DNA of 64,000 nucleotides, from NCBI GenBank assembly GCA_032622095.1, contig CP136065.1:212080151-212144150 (forward strand), written 5' to 3'. Shown piece by piece: positions 11,307 through 23,959 of the stretch. How positions within the stretch are numbered: the first letter of the stretch is position 1; every line of letters starts with the position of its first letter. The DNA comes from Siphonodentalium dalli. Its lineage: Eukaryota; Mollusca; Scaphopoda; Gadilida; Siphonodentaliidae. The notes under the pieces are model-generated. The model saw only the letters and a program-made list of their open reading frames with translations. It was not told where the DNA came from and did not search any database. The position numbers were made by a program, and so were the translations under genes.

Positions 11307-11860
11307 TATTATATCTTATAGCCATGGTTGAAACACAGAACATTCAAACCAATTGATTTAAAACAAAATTATTTTCCTAATTTATTTTGCGAATTGGATG
11401 TCACAAACTTTCAACATAAAGTTTGAGATTGCTGACCCTAAATGTAAATGCCATCTCTACAGCATCCTGAATAATTGAGATGAGTGAGGAATTGGACAAT
11501 TTATCCATGTACATATAGCTTTTGATATATATTTAGATGGTAATGTTGAATGTTGGAGAATGCTGACTTGAATGGTGCCTATTTCAATCTTCTTTTCTTC
11601 TATGTCTTTTCTGAGTAAATTTTGTATATAAATTGGATATATATGTTTATGAAGGTTAAGTTTATACCAATAAAATATCATTCTCACTTGGAGTCTTTTT
11701 TAAATTTAATAAAATAAAATAATGGGAGTAAGATGATAACAGTTTGAAGAAGAAAAGGTCGCCTAGGTTACTATGACTCGAGCGATGGGTTCGATTGGTG
11801 CAATGATCAGTCTACTGCACAAAATTCGCCAACAACAGTTTAAGTTTTTACTTCATTGAA

Positions 11861-12092
11861 TTAACCCTTTCATGATGGGAGCTGTGCTGGTGCAGCATTA
11901 AAGATCCTGTGCCACTGCATTCTCTTATATATGCGAGTCTCCCATAGGGAGCCTTGCATGTATAAAAGAATGTACTAGCTGGCTTACAAGTTCCAGGTAA
12001 ATATTTTTATGCCAATGCATTCTCTTTTATATGCGAGGTTCCCTATGGGAGACTCGCATATATAACAGAATGCATAATTGGCACAAGGTTAA
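11861..12092. mobile_element. TTAACCCTTTCATGA element (family 3), copy 2
   Basis: It starts TTAACCCTTTCATGATGGGA and ends at GCACAAGGTTAA, where the right TIR is shortened. It carries hairpins at 11912-11982 and 12012-12081 with the CTCCC/GGGAG upper stem. Confidence 0.72.
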
Positions 12093-14977
12093 CTCTCACT
12101 AGTTATGAATCACTTGGCATCACGTCAACAAAATGACTGCATGTCTACATTGATCCAGGTGGATTAATACTACTTTGAAAAGATGTGTATGACACCAATA
12201 CCAGACAATGCAAAACGATTATTAAAGAAAATTCTTGTCTAACTTCGTTGCACTAACGAAAATAGACACAACAACAAAGAAGCAAATTGGGAAACTATAT
12301 TTGCCGTCGCAAGACCTAGATTGTGCACTACTGTCGTGTACGGTTGTGAAGCATCTCACTCTCAGCCAAATTTTGTAAATGTATGCATTTTGCAGCTTCC
12401 TTTAAGGATTTGTTAAAAAGGCATAAAGTTCTAGTTTTTTTTCTATGATATACATGATCTTCAACTCGTATATAATAACTCGTGAATCAAATTGATCAAA
12501 CTCTTTTCATAAAATCTTATATCCCAACATTACTCATTGGAGATCCTCTATATATGCCAGCCTAACATCAACATCCCAATAGATGTACATTTTCAAACTG
12601 TCAGATGGTAATTTCAGCTTGAACACATGGCCCAGTTTGATTGCATGGTGTTGTACACATAGAGGATCTACCAATATGTCCTCAGTTTATAGCAAAATGT
12701 ACAAAACAAGTCCAGTAAATTAGGACACAGGCTTGCGAGGTCCAGGCTTAATTTACTGGATGAGTTTTAAACTAAAATCATAAGGCAAGCCGGAAATAGT
12801 CCGTGGTCTCCGCGTCAAGAAATAGTGCCAGATAAATAACACGCTTTGATGTATTTAATGACTTAAATTGATTTAATAAAATATTTGTTCAAATTTTACT
12901 AAATCAACTAGTCACAAACATCGATTTAGTGTACCGTAGTATACGAAATGTAAACAGACGACAAGCCGGAAGACAGTCGGAAGTCATGTAATAAATAACT
13001 ATAAGCCAAGTCAATCTGTTGTGATGACACCAGCAAACCTCAAAATAGGAATTATATACGTACTCGTTTTCCTCATGTTCTGGGAATCAAATTAAATCAA
13101 TCTGCAGGTAGATTTAAAAGTCCAAGATACCTTTGACATAAAAAAGCTTACCCAGTACATGAAAGCGACTTGGACCAATATCAGTTTCCTTTGATATTTT
13201 GCATAATATACATGTGGGGCATTCTCCATTGTTAATGAATTTTCGATCTAAGCTCAAGTTTGTATCAAAACTTGACTCAGCAGGTATGTATCTCTGCACG
13301 ATGCGCTTCTTGCCATTACTTTGATAAGTCTTTCCGAGACATACTAACGTCCATATAACTTCTGTGTATGTATTTATCGTTCTACCTTGATCCCAAGAAC
13401 GTGATATTTGTGTTTAGATTTGGGGGTTATATTAGTTTCGTTGCTATCACGTTTCCACAGCGGTCGTTGCGTGTGACCCCTATTGGTAAATTGCATATAA
13501 GAATCTAGTGATTGTATGCGTGGTAAAATGCTATTAACAGCAGAGAAAAGCTACACATAATAATCTCCCGTATAATCGGTTCACGAAAAGAGTAAGTTAT
13601 ACTGTTGGAGTACACAGCCAACCAAACACTTAACCCGGTGACCAGGTGATCAGTATTTTCACGTATGATGGCCTGAAGTAATTCAATCATTCATGTAAGA
13701 TTGTACGTGTCGATATGCTGGTACAAGACAACTCGGCCATATTCGGTAACCTGCATGCATTTGGAAAACGACACTCCCTGGCGCTGACACATAATTATCT
13801 CGCAGTTGGAACCAGACGAAATTCAATGATGGGTATGTTATACGCCAGTTTTCAATAACATATAGAAAGCATAAATAATTTCCTGAATGAACGTGCATTT
13901 ATCACAAAGTGCCCATACACATACAGTTTAGCGCCATAACGAATTAAGCATTGACAATTGTGTCAGTAAACTGTAAGCCGACGGAATTATCGCGGGATTT
14001 ACAAAATCCGAGTCGTGGACTAATCCGATAAATGAATGAAGGTCTCAACTCAATCCGTAGCAACTTGCCAAGGTGCGATACAACTTACTTATAACCAAAA
14101 CGACGACACACAACGCGTCACACCTACATGGGATTGACATATATTTAAAAGCGCCGAGTCAGACGACAGACATTAAGTAAAATTCATCTGACTTGGAACG
14201 TTGTTTGTATATCTTTCATTCCCATACTTTGCAGCCCTCTGTCTGGAGGTCTTGGCCAAAATTCCACAAAGACAAAGTCGCCATAATTATATTAGGTACT
14301 CCAGAATATTCAACATGAACTTCCGACGATATACTCATGGTAAAAACGTGGCAAAGTGTGGGTACGAGATAACTCGTAGTCGGCACCCGCCACCCAGTAA
14401 ACCAGGCATGCATGAGATGGTGTATATATACGTTCTTCGGCACCGCTACTGGACGTTATATCCTATATCGTTTATATGGCATGCAAGTTTTTATCTGATC
14501 CAGGCCAATAAATGCTAAGATGGCGTGATCTGCCTATCCAATACTTAATCTCAAGTTAAATTGGCTTCATTGAAGGATATACTACAGGGACATCGACAAT
14601 CCGCGTGTTTAATATTCTTATTAGCGCGCGCCGTGTGTATACTGTTCTCCAAATTCTAGATAGCTGTGGTCCGCTGGGCATTTTATTTATAGATAATTGT
14701 TATTTCCGGTTTAAAAGTCGAACTGCATGCGCGACCAGGAGGCGGAGTCAGGTAAAAGGTGTAGTTGGGAATTTCAATTTCGTTTATTGTCCTTTACATG
14801 ATTATGTCAATAATGTTGATTTTTGGTTTGTGGACGAGCTATGTCAATTACAAACAAAAGAAATGAAAAAGAGAATTTGTAAGTCTTATATTTCAACTTT
14901 TATAGATATTTTTCGTTCTGCAGCCCACTGGGGGTTGTGGTCGGAGACGGTAGAGTCGGCCGCCGGTTCGTTAATTA
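12093..14977. other. Intergenic stretch, nothing recognised
   Basis: Only short ORFs without family resemblance or splice-supported structure are present. No repeat structure is clear by eye. Confidence 0.5.
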
Positions 14978-15131
14978 GGTGCTGGTTGTTATTGTTATTT
15001 TAACGGAATTCTGAGTTGGTCATTCGCGAAACCAATATATTTTATATTCTATAATTACAATCATGGGTATATAATATATGATCTTCAGCGCGTTACCATT
15101 TCTGACTATGGTTTTCTTATACGGACTGCTC
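14978..15131 (+). repeat. ~155-bp dispersed repeat, copy 1
   Basis: The sequence from GGTGCTGGTTGTTATTGTTA through CATTTCTGACTATGGTTTTC recurs with a few substitutions at 37998-38153, in chitinase intron 3, in the same orientation. No terminal inverted repeat was seen. Confidence 0.8.
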
Positions 15132-15439
15132 TAGGTTCCGCGAAAAATAAAGGAAAAAAAAGCACCGACCGCACCTATCCTATAGTTGTCTGACCACGGA
15201 AAGAGACATCATGTCACGAAGCGAACAACCCTCTGCATCCACGTGCGATCCGGCAAGTTGCTAAATTTAGCTATACCAGAAGTGAATATATTAACCCATG
15301 TCGGTGCCTGCATGAATGCTTTATTCTCTGATCAAAATGACAATGATATCAAGAAATGGAAAGTATATACACAGAAGATGGAGAGGAGGAACGTAATGCA
15401 TTATATACACAATATACAGTGTTCTCCCGATTGACATGG

Positions 15440-15655
15440 CGCATGTTCATCATCATTATCATCAATTTCATTTTTACATTAGAGTCATCTTCATAACCAA
15501 ATAACCATCATCATCTTCGTCATCGTCATAATCTTTATATCTAACAGCAACACAGTCTTAATACAACACCAAAAAACCCCAACAACTCCAACAACAACAC
15601 CAATAACAATAACAATAACAACAACAACAACAACAACAACACCAGTAACATTAAC
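15440..15655. repeat. Microsatellites (CAT)n and (AAC)n
   Basis: CAT/CATCATTATCATC-rich sequence at 15445-15535 is followed by AAC/ACAACAACA runs at 15565-15650. Confidence 0.85.
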
Positions 15656-15785
15656 TCTATACTAATCACTTGTGTCCAGTTTAAGGTTTATCAGTCGGAT
15701 GAACGAGCACAGTTTGCGAAGAGACGTTGCATCTTTCAAATTTAGTATGTCGTCTAGAATATCAATAGGTCGAATTCGCTATGCA

Positions 15786-16218
15786 TGTAGGTGGTCAGAC
15801 AGCTATTATATATATAGGAGACAAGCAGTCGGTGCCTTTTTTTTATTTTACCCCGCATTGTGCTTATTTTCGCAAGAACAGCCTGTTCTCACGAAAAGAA
15901 GCACAATACGAGCTTATTTATAATGTTGCGTTTATGCCCATATAGAGCGTATATATTTGTAAAAAATATTATCTATATCCTGTCAAAATACGGGCATAAA
16001 ACGCGGCGTTCAAAATAAGCACGGTATGCTTCTTTCAATAAGCACGGTATGCTTATTTCAATAAGAAGTAAGCCCATATTCGCACTATTTCATCTACGTT
16101 TTCATCGATACGACTTTTGCACGCTCTTCATATAATGTGTTTTCAGTTTTCAACGGGTATAAGAAAAATAAGTCCAATATCAACATATGTGAATAGTTAG
16201 ACCAAATTTAAACCTATT
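15786..16218. repeat. Left part of an interrupted host repeat
   Basis: The segment includes GCACGGTATGCTTATTTCAA, TTTCATCGATACGACTTTT and AATAAGTCCAATATCAACAT. It matches 19690-20070 in order. The match resumes at 18663 after the 2.44-kb inserted element. Confidence 0.75.
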
Positions 16219-18662
16219 GGTCCGAATCGGCATCTCCAGTTTAGACCTAGTTTAAACTACCAGTTTAAACTGGGTTTTAGTAGTAAAACCAAGTTTTTCT
16301 CCACCGCTGGGACGACATAGATTTGGTCGATTGCGTTACCTGTGGGCCACACTTGTCCAATTGCAAGATTAGGAGGCGTGGTCTGTCTGTTTATTATCGC
16401 TACTTGGCAATTCATTGTCCGGTCACGCGACCTGTTGTCGCTATATAATCTCCTAATCAGGGGAATAACCCGTGCGCTTTGAGAAATCACGACGAATGCA
16501 CGGTCTGTTGTATAACGGTTAGATATTATCTAATATCATGGACGAACGTGACTTTTGGAACTCAAAAATATCTCTTGAGGGCATGGGTGGGGGCCCGCCA
16601 CAAATACCCCATAGAAACACCAACACCCCGGGGGTACCATCCGGTCGGGTGAAAATGGGGTATGGACCATTTTTGAGAACGGGAAGAATTTCGGCGAATT
16701 TGACGGCATGAGAGAACGGGAAGAATTTCGGCGAATTTGACGGCATGAATGGGTGGCTCGCCCATAATACCCGATAGAAACATCACCCCTCACCCCGGGA
16801 TAACAGGGGTATGGACGGTAAGGATTTAGGCTAATTAATTTGGCAGCAGGAGTGGGTGGCACGATCAAAATACACCATAGAACCACCCCTACCAACCCCT
16901 CACCGGGGGGAGGGGTCCCACCAGAGGAGGTGGAAATTGGGTACGCCCAAATACCGAATAGAAACAACCCAAGATGGGATATGAACCATGTTCGAGAACA
17001 GTAAGGATTTCGGCCAATTTGACGACAGGGGTGTGTGGCCCGCTCCAAATATCCCATATAGACACCATACCCTCATCCCTGGAGGGTACCACCCTGCTGG
17101 GGTGAAAATGGGGTATGGAGCATTTTATTCATTATTCGCAAAAACATGCTTCTGTTGGTCAATATTACGGCATGTGTATGTGGCCCGCCCCAAATACCCC
17201 ATACAATGGGGTATGGACCGTTATCGAGAACGGTAAGGATTTCGGCCAATATGACGTCATTGGTGGGCGGCCCGCCCTCAAATATAGTAATAGAAACACC
17301 CCCACTTTTACCGCGGGTGGTTCTACCCGAGCGGGTGAAAATGGGGTCCGGGTGGGGGTGGGGTGTTTCTATGGGGGGCATTTGGGATGTGCCACCCACC
17401 GTTCTCGAAAATGGTCCATACCCCATTTCACCCCCTCGGGGTGGTACCTCCGGGTGTTTCTAGGGGGTAGTTGGAGCGGGCTACCCACACTGCTGACGTC
17501 AAAGTGACCGAAATCCTTACCGTTCTGGAAAATGGTCCATACCCCATTTTCACCTCCTGTGGTGGTTCCCCCAGCGTTCAGGGGTTGGCTGTTTCTATGG
17601 GACATTTGAGCGGGCCATCCATCCATGCCGTCAATTGGCCGAAATCCTTACCAGTCTCGAAAATGGTCCATATCCCACGTTCACCCCCTCGGGTGGTACC
17701 CCCCCCCCCCCCCCCGGATGTGAGGGGTGGGGTGTGTCTATGGGTTATTTTGGGCGAGCCACCCACCCATACTATCAAATTGGCCGAAATCATTACAGTT
17801 CTCCAAAATAGTCCATACTCGACCCCCCCAGGGTGGCCGTTACCCTCCCCGGGTGAATGCTGGGGTGTCTCTGATGGGTATTTGGGCGGGCCACAAACCC
17901 ATGCGTCAAATTGACCGAAAGAGACCTTTTTGTGAATAAGGAATCAGTTTCAAAAGTCATGTTCGTGTCTAACGTGTCAATCTGATCAGTCCGATCCCGC
18001 CATGCTCTCAGCCGCCAAATCGACATCCGAACGAGCGAATTGCAAACAGACATATATAGCAAGAAATCATCCATCACACTGGCACATATTTTGTTAGAAT
18101 TTATCTCATAAGTACCGACATCGCCTCCCCGAATTCCACTAAGACTCTCCTGCATCTACATTGTGACAAACGCCCGCGCATAAACGCCTCCCCCAATTCA
18201 AAATAAACACTCCCATATTCACGAAGAAACAACATCAATATTGGGCGAAAAATATCGGCCGAATAATTAAACCCAAAAAACTAGGTTTTAGTCAAACCTG
18301 GGGTAGGGTGGTTTAACTTTGAATTTTTTTCAAAGTATATTTAAAGGTGTATGTTCGAGGCGAGACGTATGATACGTATAAATCATATATACCTAAGCTT
18401 ATACTGATTATTATATAGCCAATTCACCACAAACAATTAGTAATATTACCATAACTTTATCACGTTAATAAAACCTAGTTTCATCTTAAACTGAGTTTAT
18501 CACAAAACTTGGTTTAAGTACGCTAAAACCCAGTTTTACTCCCATAAACCTGGTTTAACTACTGTAAAACCAAGTTTAAACCCTACTTAAACCTAGTTTA
18601 AACTGGAGTTAAACCTGGTCTAGAATAAAACCTAGTCTAAACCAGAGATGCCGATTCGGACC
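16219..18662. mobile_element. 2.44-kb foldback element with satellite arms
   Basis: The ends are GGTCCGAATCGGCATCTC and GAGATGCCGATTCGGACC. Next to each end lie repeated AAACCTAGTTTAAACTGG-like motifs. The interior holds G/C-rich units (GGGGTATGGACCATTTTCGA, GATTTCGGCCAATTTGACG) in direct orientation up to about 17370 and inverted from about 17395, close to the element's midpoint. The flanks repeat ATT (16216-16218 and 18663-18665). Several ORFs of 70-170 codons cross the satellite on both strands; they overlap and look non-coding. No transposase was found, so it is non-autonomous. A truncated, rearranged copy starts at 24662. Confidence 0.85.
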
Positions 18663-18790
18663 ATTGGCACGAGGATTGGAAGTTTAGATGGAACAAGTGC
18701 AGCCTGTTTTCCCGAAACCCGCACACTATCTGCTTATATAACTTAATTGTTTTAGTTAGATAATCTGCTCAGAATCGCCTAATTTTGAGT
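18663..18790. repeat. Right part of the interrupted host repeat
   Basis: CACGAGGATTGGAAGTTTAG and the following bases match 20072-20200, the uninterrupted copy, after the 2.44-kb insertion. Confidence 0.75.
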
Positions 18791-19069
18791 CGATAATAAA
18801 CTGAAAATGAGAGCATTTTAGTCACATTGTCGACTCATAGTGAATTCATTACAGGTTCCTTATCTGCGGACAATGAGAGAAATAAACCTACTCGCGGCTT
18901 ATCAGGTGTACGTTGTTTAAAATGTGCTCTCACTGTCGCCCGCGCCATAAAACAGAATAACGAATGAGTTCATTATCTGATTATTTCAGAATAAAATAAT
19001 CCAATATGAACCTGTTTGCACATTTTAGTCTGATTTTGTGCATATTTGCACGAGGATATTTTGCAGAGT

Positions 19070-19260
19070 TTTGTAATTTTTAGATGGAATAGTGGCTGCA
19101 CAAGAAGAATCCGCAAGGATAGCACCGTGGTTGCTGTGGTTATGCCAACACACGATGGGCATATATGACCTAGTTTGGTAATTTTAGATGAACTAGTGGT
19201 GGCACAAGAAGAATCCACAAGAGAGCCTCGGTGCTGCTGTGGTTTTGCAACGAATTTTTT
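19070..19260. repeat. ~115-bp tandem duplication
   Basis: A unit containing TTTTAGATGGAATAGTGG and CACAAGAAGAATCCGCAAG is repeated as TTTTAGATGAACTAGTGG and CACAAGAAGAATCCACAAG about 115 bp later. It is related in sequence to the host repeat at 18670. Confidence 0.65.
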
Positions 19261-19689
19261 TTAGTACTATATTGACCACACGAACGACTTACATTGTTTG
19301 TAATTTTCAACATATCCACGTGCAAATAGGTTCATACTGGACCTAAATATTCACATAGATTCACATTGGACCTAACTATCCACAGGTTTATATTGGTCGA
19401 ATATGGTTCTCAAATAGGCCCATATAGTGCATTGACTTATATCTGGTATTCCGTTGGATGGCGCGGGCCACAAAAAAAGCCCACAATAAAAACGCAATAT
19501 AAAGAAAATCTGGTAAGTCGTGAGTTGGCTTATTCGTGTTATTTTCCAGCGTGTTGCCGTGAACATAAGAGCACTGAGGGCTTATTTTATATTTCAATAG
19601 TCCCATATAGGGCTGTTTTAATAACCAGAGTAATTAGGCCAATATAGATCGTATTTTAGATTCAAATAATACCAATATGATCTTATTTC

Positions 19690-20215
19690 GCGCCATTATA
19701 ATATAAGCCCGTATTCTGCTTATTTTCTCCGGAACAGCCTGTTCTTGTGAAAAGAAACACAATACGGGCTTATTTTTAATGTTGCCTTTATGCGTATTTG
19801 ATAAAGAAATATGCTCTATATCCTGTCTATTTACGGGCATAAAACACGGCGTTCAAAAAAAGCACGGTATGTCCTTATTTCAATAAGAACTAAGCCCATT
19901 ATGACACTATTTAATCAACTTTTTCATCGATACGACTTTTTCACGCTCTTTATATGTGTTTTCAGTGCGATCCGCCCCAATCAACGGGCATAAGCTTAAT
20001 ATAGGCTTATTTCAGAAAAAATAAGTCCAATATCAATATCTGTTAATAGTTAGGTCCAATTTGAACCTATTTACACGAGGATTGGATATTTAGATGGAAC
20101 AGTGCAGCCCGTTCTCCATAAAACCCGCACATAATCTGCTTATAATTTAACATGTTTTAGTTAAATAATCTGCTTAGAATCGCTTAATTTTGAGTCAGTC
20201 TGTTGTGAAGTGTGC
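19690..20215. repeat. Uninterrupted copy of the host repeat (empty site)
   Basis: This copy runs through GAACCTATTTACACGAGG without the 2.44-kb element. It matches both 15786-16218 and 18663-18790 and so shows the pre-insertion state. Confidence 0.8.
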
Positions 20216-20744
20216 ATGGAGTTGAATACAAAGGGTGTATCTTAGATTATTTCGCTATTTAAGGTGAGATTAGATTTAAATTGACAAGACATTCCCTGTG
20301 TGATAATGTCCAAATATATTTTATGTGTAAACCTGATTGAACGAAATAATAAACTTGATCCGGATTTTCTGATTCAACAATGCCCTTAAACTTTAATCTA
20401 GATATAGCCATATAGTTAGTTACATTTTAGAGATGTTTCGTACCTCTGTGCCTTTATCTATTTCTGTAATATAATACGCATCCTTTCGAAGTATAACACC
20501 CATTTGCGCTCGAAAATTGTCATATGCAAATTGACAAATTCAACTGTGTGAAGGAATTTGCCAAACAAATGTGTGTTCATCACACACACGCTATAGTGTG
20601 CCTTTTCCCTAGCACCACAATTTGGTTATTTTGCATGGAAACGCCCACAGATTGATAAATTAATGATGTATTTTTTTATTATGGAATTCAGTTGACAGGA
20701 AGTAATCTACTGTGACAAGTGAGTGTCTAACGCAACCCCCAACT

Positions 20745-20960
20745 TCTCTAAACAATTTCAACAGTTGGAAATTTCATACCTAAAAATAATTTTAGTTGGA
20801 AGTTTTACACTACCTATAGGTTGAACTTGTTCTCTGACATTGCTTGATTTTCCAATCGGTATAATTAGTGGGGAATTTATTGTGTGTAGACCATTGTTGG
20901 CCATCAGTTGGAAATTTTCAAACTTAAGAGGGGTGTTAGGTCGGAAATTCTAACAGCTGG
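20745..20960. repeat. AGTTGGAAATTT dispersed repeat
   Basis: The motifs ACAGTTGGAAATTTCATACC, ACACTACCTATAGGTTGAA, TAATTAGTGG and TAGACCATT recur in the same order at 57830-57970. A related GTTGGAAATTT segment also occurs near 45210-45270. Confidence 0.7.
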
Positions 20961-21237
20961 AAAGCTTGAGGTACCACGCAGTTGGAAAGTCACAACCTAC
21001 GGGGGAGGGTGCAAATAGAATTTTGTAAACCTGGTCCAAGGGGTGGGGTGCAGTTCGACTTTTCAAGGTGGATATCCCCACCCATTTGCATTTGGGGACC
21101 CCTCTAGCCATCTCCCTGACTGAGATATATGGATGCCGCTGAAACGCACCATTCATGCTCTAGTATAAGTTGCTATTTTTTGGTACTCATATTTTTAGGT
21201 GCCATGTGCTGTAAAAGGGCGTCTAAATTAAATAAAG

Positions 21238-21568
21238 TGAGTTTCAAAAACGATTCTACAGGCGCTATGGTTCCAAACTGCTAATTAATTAAAACAATAA
21301 TAAGCGAGAGTTTCAAACTTGATTATAGCGGAGCTATGCTGCTAAACTACTAAAATGGAATTTCAAACTCGATTCTAGTGGTGATATGATGCTAATATTA
21401 TTATTATGAAATGGGATTTTAAACTCGATTCTAGCTGCTGAACTGCCAATACATGAAAAAATAAAATGAAGAAAATCGAATTTCAAACTGACTTATATCG
21501 GCGATATGCTGCTAAACTGATAACTAATGACAAAATAAGAAAAGAGAGTTTCAAACTCGATTCTAGAT
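21238..21568. repeat. Degenerate ~65-bp tandem array, left arm
   Basis: About five units contain GAGTTTCAAACTCGATTCTAG and GCTATGCTGCTAAACTG-like blocks. The same units occur inverted at 23345-23670, so the arrays face each other across about 1.8 kb. Confidence 0.65.
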
Positions 21569-22736
21569 AATGCAATAAGTCAATGCTACTAATTACTAAG
21601 TACTGACTTGAAATAATGTTGCCAAAAAAACAAAAACTAATACCATCTACTATTCATCTGAGATATGAATTTCAATCAATATTTGGAGTTGATTCACTGA
21701 GGCCGAGCCAATAACATTCCTTACACCCATTCTGATCTAAAACTTTTGGTTTTTGATTCACAATCCCACTGTTATAAGAAAATTTGGATAGAGCGATAAC
21801 ATTAGCTAGCTTGTTCATAAAGAATATGATATAATATGTTCATCTTTTAAAGCTACCTCAATACAGCCATTAAGGACATTTCGTACTATACCTAACAGAA
21901 AATATCCAATACTAGAATTAATATGAGTCAAGAATGAGAGTTAAATACACTCACATACACAAAGAACCACGTATAAAAACTGCCTGATATATCTGTCTAC
22001 CGGACAATATATCAAACCACTGAATCTGTCAAATCGAGCTATCCTTATTTTATGACGTCACATAAACACTTTGTTATCAACTGGCAATCGATTCTTTTGA
22101 TATTATATATGACTAATCGTTCACAGCAAAAAACGATTACATTCTGATTTCCTTGCTTTTCGTCGTTTTTTAGTGCCGGAGCCCGTTTATAATGAACTGA
22201 GTACCCGTCCAGAATTTAACTTACAACACTCAGTTGTTCATTGTGATATACACATACCTTTGGGAAATGTTACCTTGAACAAACTGTGGCTTAGTAGACG
22301 CAATAAAAATGGCATCCAACATGACCAGTGTTATTTTAAAGAATAGATAGCAAGTGAGTTTGATCTGAATTTTAGAAATGCTTTCTTGTGAAATGTATAG
22401 TGACGTTTACATGTGTGTGGTGTAATAACACTATGCAACGCTTTGGAAGGAATTTGATACTCTGTCGTAGATGGCAGCACAAATGGCGACTGAAAAATGA
22501 ACTATTTGTCACATATTTATCCTACATATTAAGTTCTTGTCATTTTGCTTGAGAGGTAGATTGTGGCTTATATTCATATAATTCATACTAACTGATCACT
22601 TGAGCTCCATTCCCCATTGCTCACCATATGTTACTCTAATCATATTTATTGTGCGATCTTATATTCTGGGATGATCAATAAAATATGTTCAAACAAACAA
22701 AAAGGTCGCTCCGAACCATATTTACACCAGTGTAAC

Positions 22737-23095
22737 TTTGGAGTGTTCTCTTCCTGTAAAATTCTTAATGTGTGCCATAAATATGCGGATACCGATGTGC
22801 AGGTTCTGGGTTCATAAGCATTCAGATGCTACCATTGGTTTGTTAATATACAATCGCGGATATGCGTGGTTGTATCTCAGCCTCTTTTCCACGCATTGGT
22901 TCGCAACTCCAGAAGTGTTCTCTTTCTGCAAAATTCTAAATGTGTGCCCTGTATGCGGATACATTATATAGGTGTTCCGGGTGCATATGCGTTCAGACGC
23001 TACGATTGGTTTGTTGTAGCTGCATAATCACTTATCTGTGTGGAGCTGCCTCAGCCTCGTGAGCACCAATTGATTAGCAACTTCAGAACCCATTT
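22737..23095. repeat. ~180-bp tandem duplication
   Basis: GTGTTCTCTTCCTGTAAAAT at 22741 and GTGTTCTCTTTCTGCAAAAT at 22916 begin two similar units. Both include AATGTGTGCC, ATGCGGATAC and TTGGTTTGTT. Confidence 0.7.
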
Positions 23096-23344
23096 AACCT
23101 TTGGTGCACACGTATTGTATTTACAATCCCAACATATATTACACAAATTCATACCAAATGATATCTAAAAGATACATACTTGAAATTAGCAGGGATGTGG
23201 CTAAATGGTTTCAGTTATAATTTCAAATTACGCCCATACACGAACAAGACCCAAATTTCCACCCCAATTCTGGGGAATTCCATTTTCACCCCCCTCTGCA
23301 ATGTTTTTTTTCACCACAACTGTTCGGAATTTCTAATTTGACTC

Positions 23345-23670
23345 TGACTAACCCTTTAGCAGCAAAGCACTGCTAGAATCGAGTTTGAATCTCTGTTCCC
23401 AATTATGTCATTAATTAGCAGGGATGTAGCAGCATAGCATCGCTAGAATAAAGCTTGAAACTCTGTTTTCTGAATTCTTTCATTGGTTAGCAGTTTAATA
23501 GCATAGCACCGCTAGAATCCGGTTTGAAACTCCATTTTCTTAATGCTTTCAATGATTTTCAGTTTAGCAGCATAGGACCGCTAGAATCGCGTTGAAGCGC
23601 CTTTTTCTTAATTCTGTCATTAGTTAGCAGTTTAGCAGCACAACACCGACAGTATCGAGTTTGAACACAT
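23345..23670. repeat. Degenerate tandem array, right arm (inverted)
   Basis: Units with TAGCAGCATAGCACCGCTAG and AATCGAGTTTGAAACTC are the reverse complement of the 21238-21568 array. Confidence 0.65.
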
Positions 23671-23959
23671 TTTCTTAAAGGGATACTTTACTCAAATGTT
23701 GTTGTTGGTGGTGTGTATAGTCTCTTATTTGTATAATAAGGTAACCAGATTTCCATTATTTGAAATTTGTTGCGTACAAAGTAATATTACGAATGGCAGA
23801 TTAGCCAGAATGCGAAAATATAACCATAGATGAAGGAACTGTGACGTTTGACTGTCTCCGCGTATGAAGGTATTATTTGCATGTTTTAGCTTATCTATAG
23901 CAAACACAAAACAATCTGATTATCCACGGAACAAACAGTTTATATGGTATTACACACAG

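Noticed and set aside
14605-15003. 132-codon ORF as a gene
   Set aside because: No domain, family resemblance or splice support; the composition resembles the surroundings.
15437-15660. Short tandem runs as a regulatory element
   Set aside because: Simple CAT and AAC microsatellites explain them.
16536-17914. Several ORFs of 70-173 codons on both strands
   Set aside because: They follow the satellite units of the foldback element, overlap each other in many frames and have Pro/Gly-rich repetitive composition. The same ORFs recur at 24962-27048 for the same reason.
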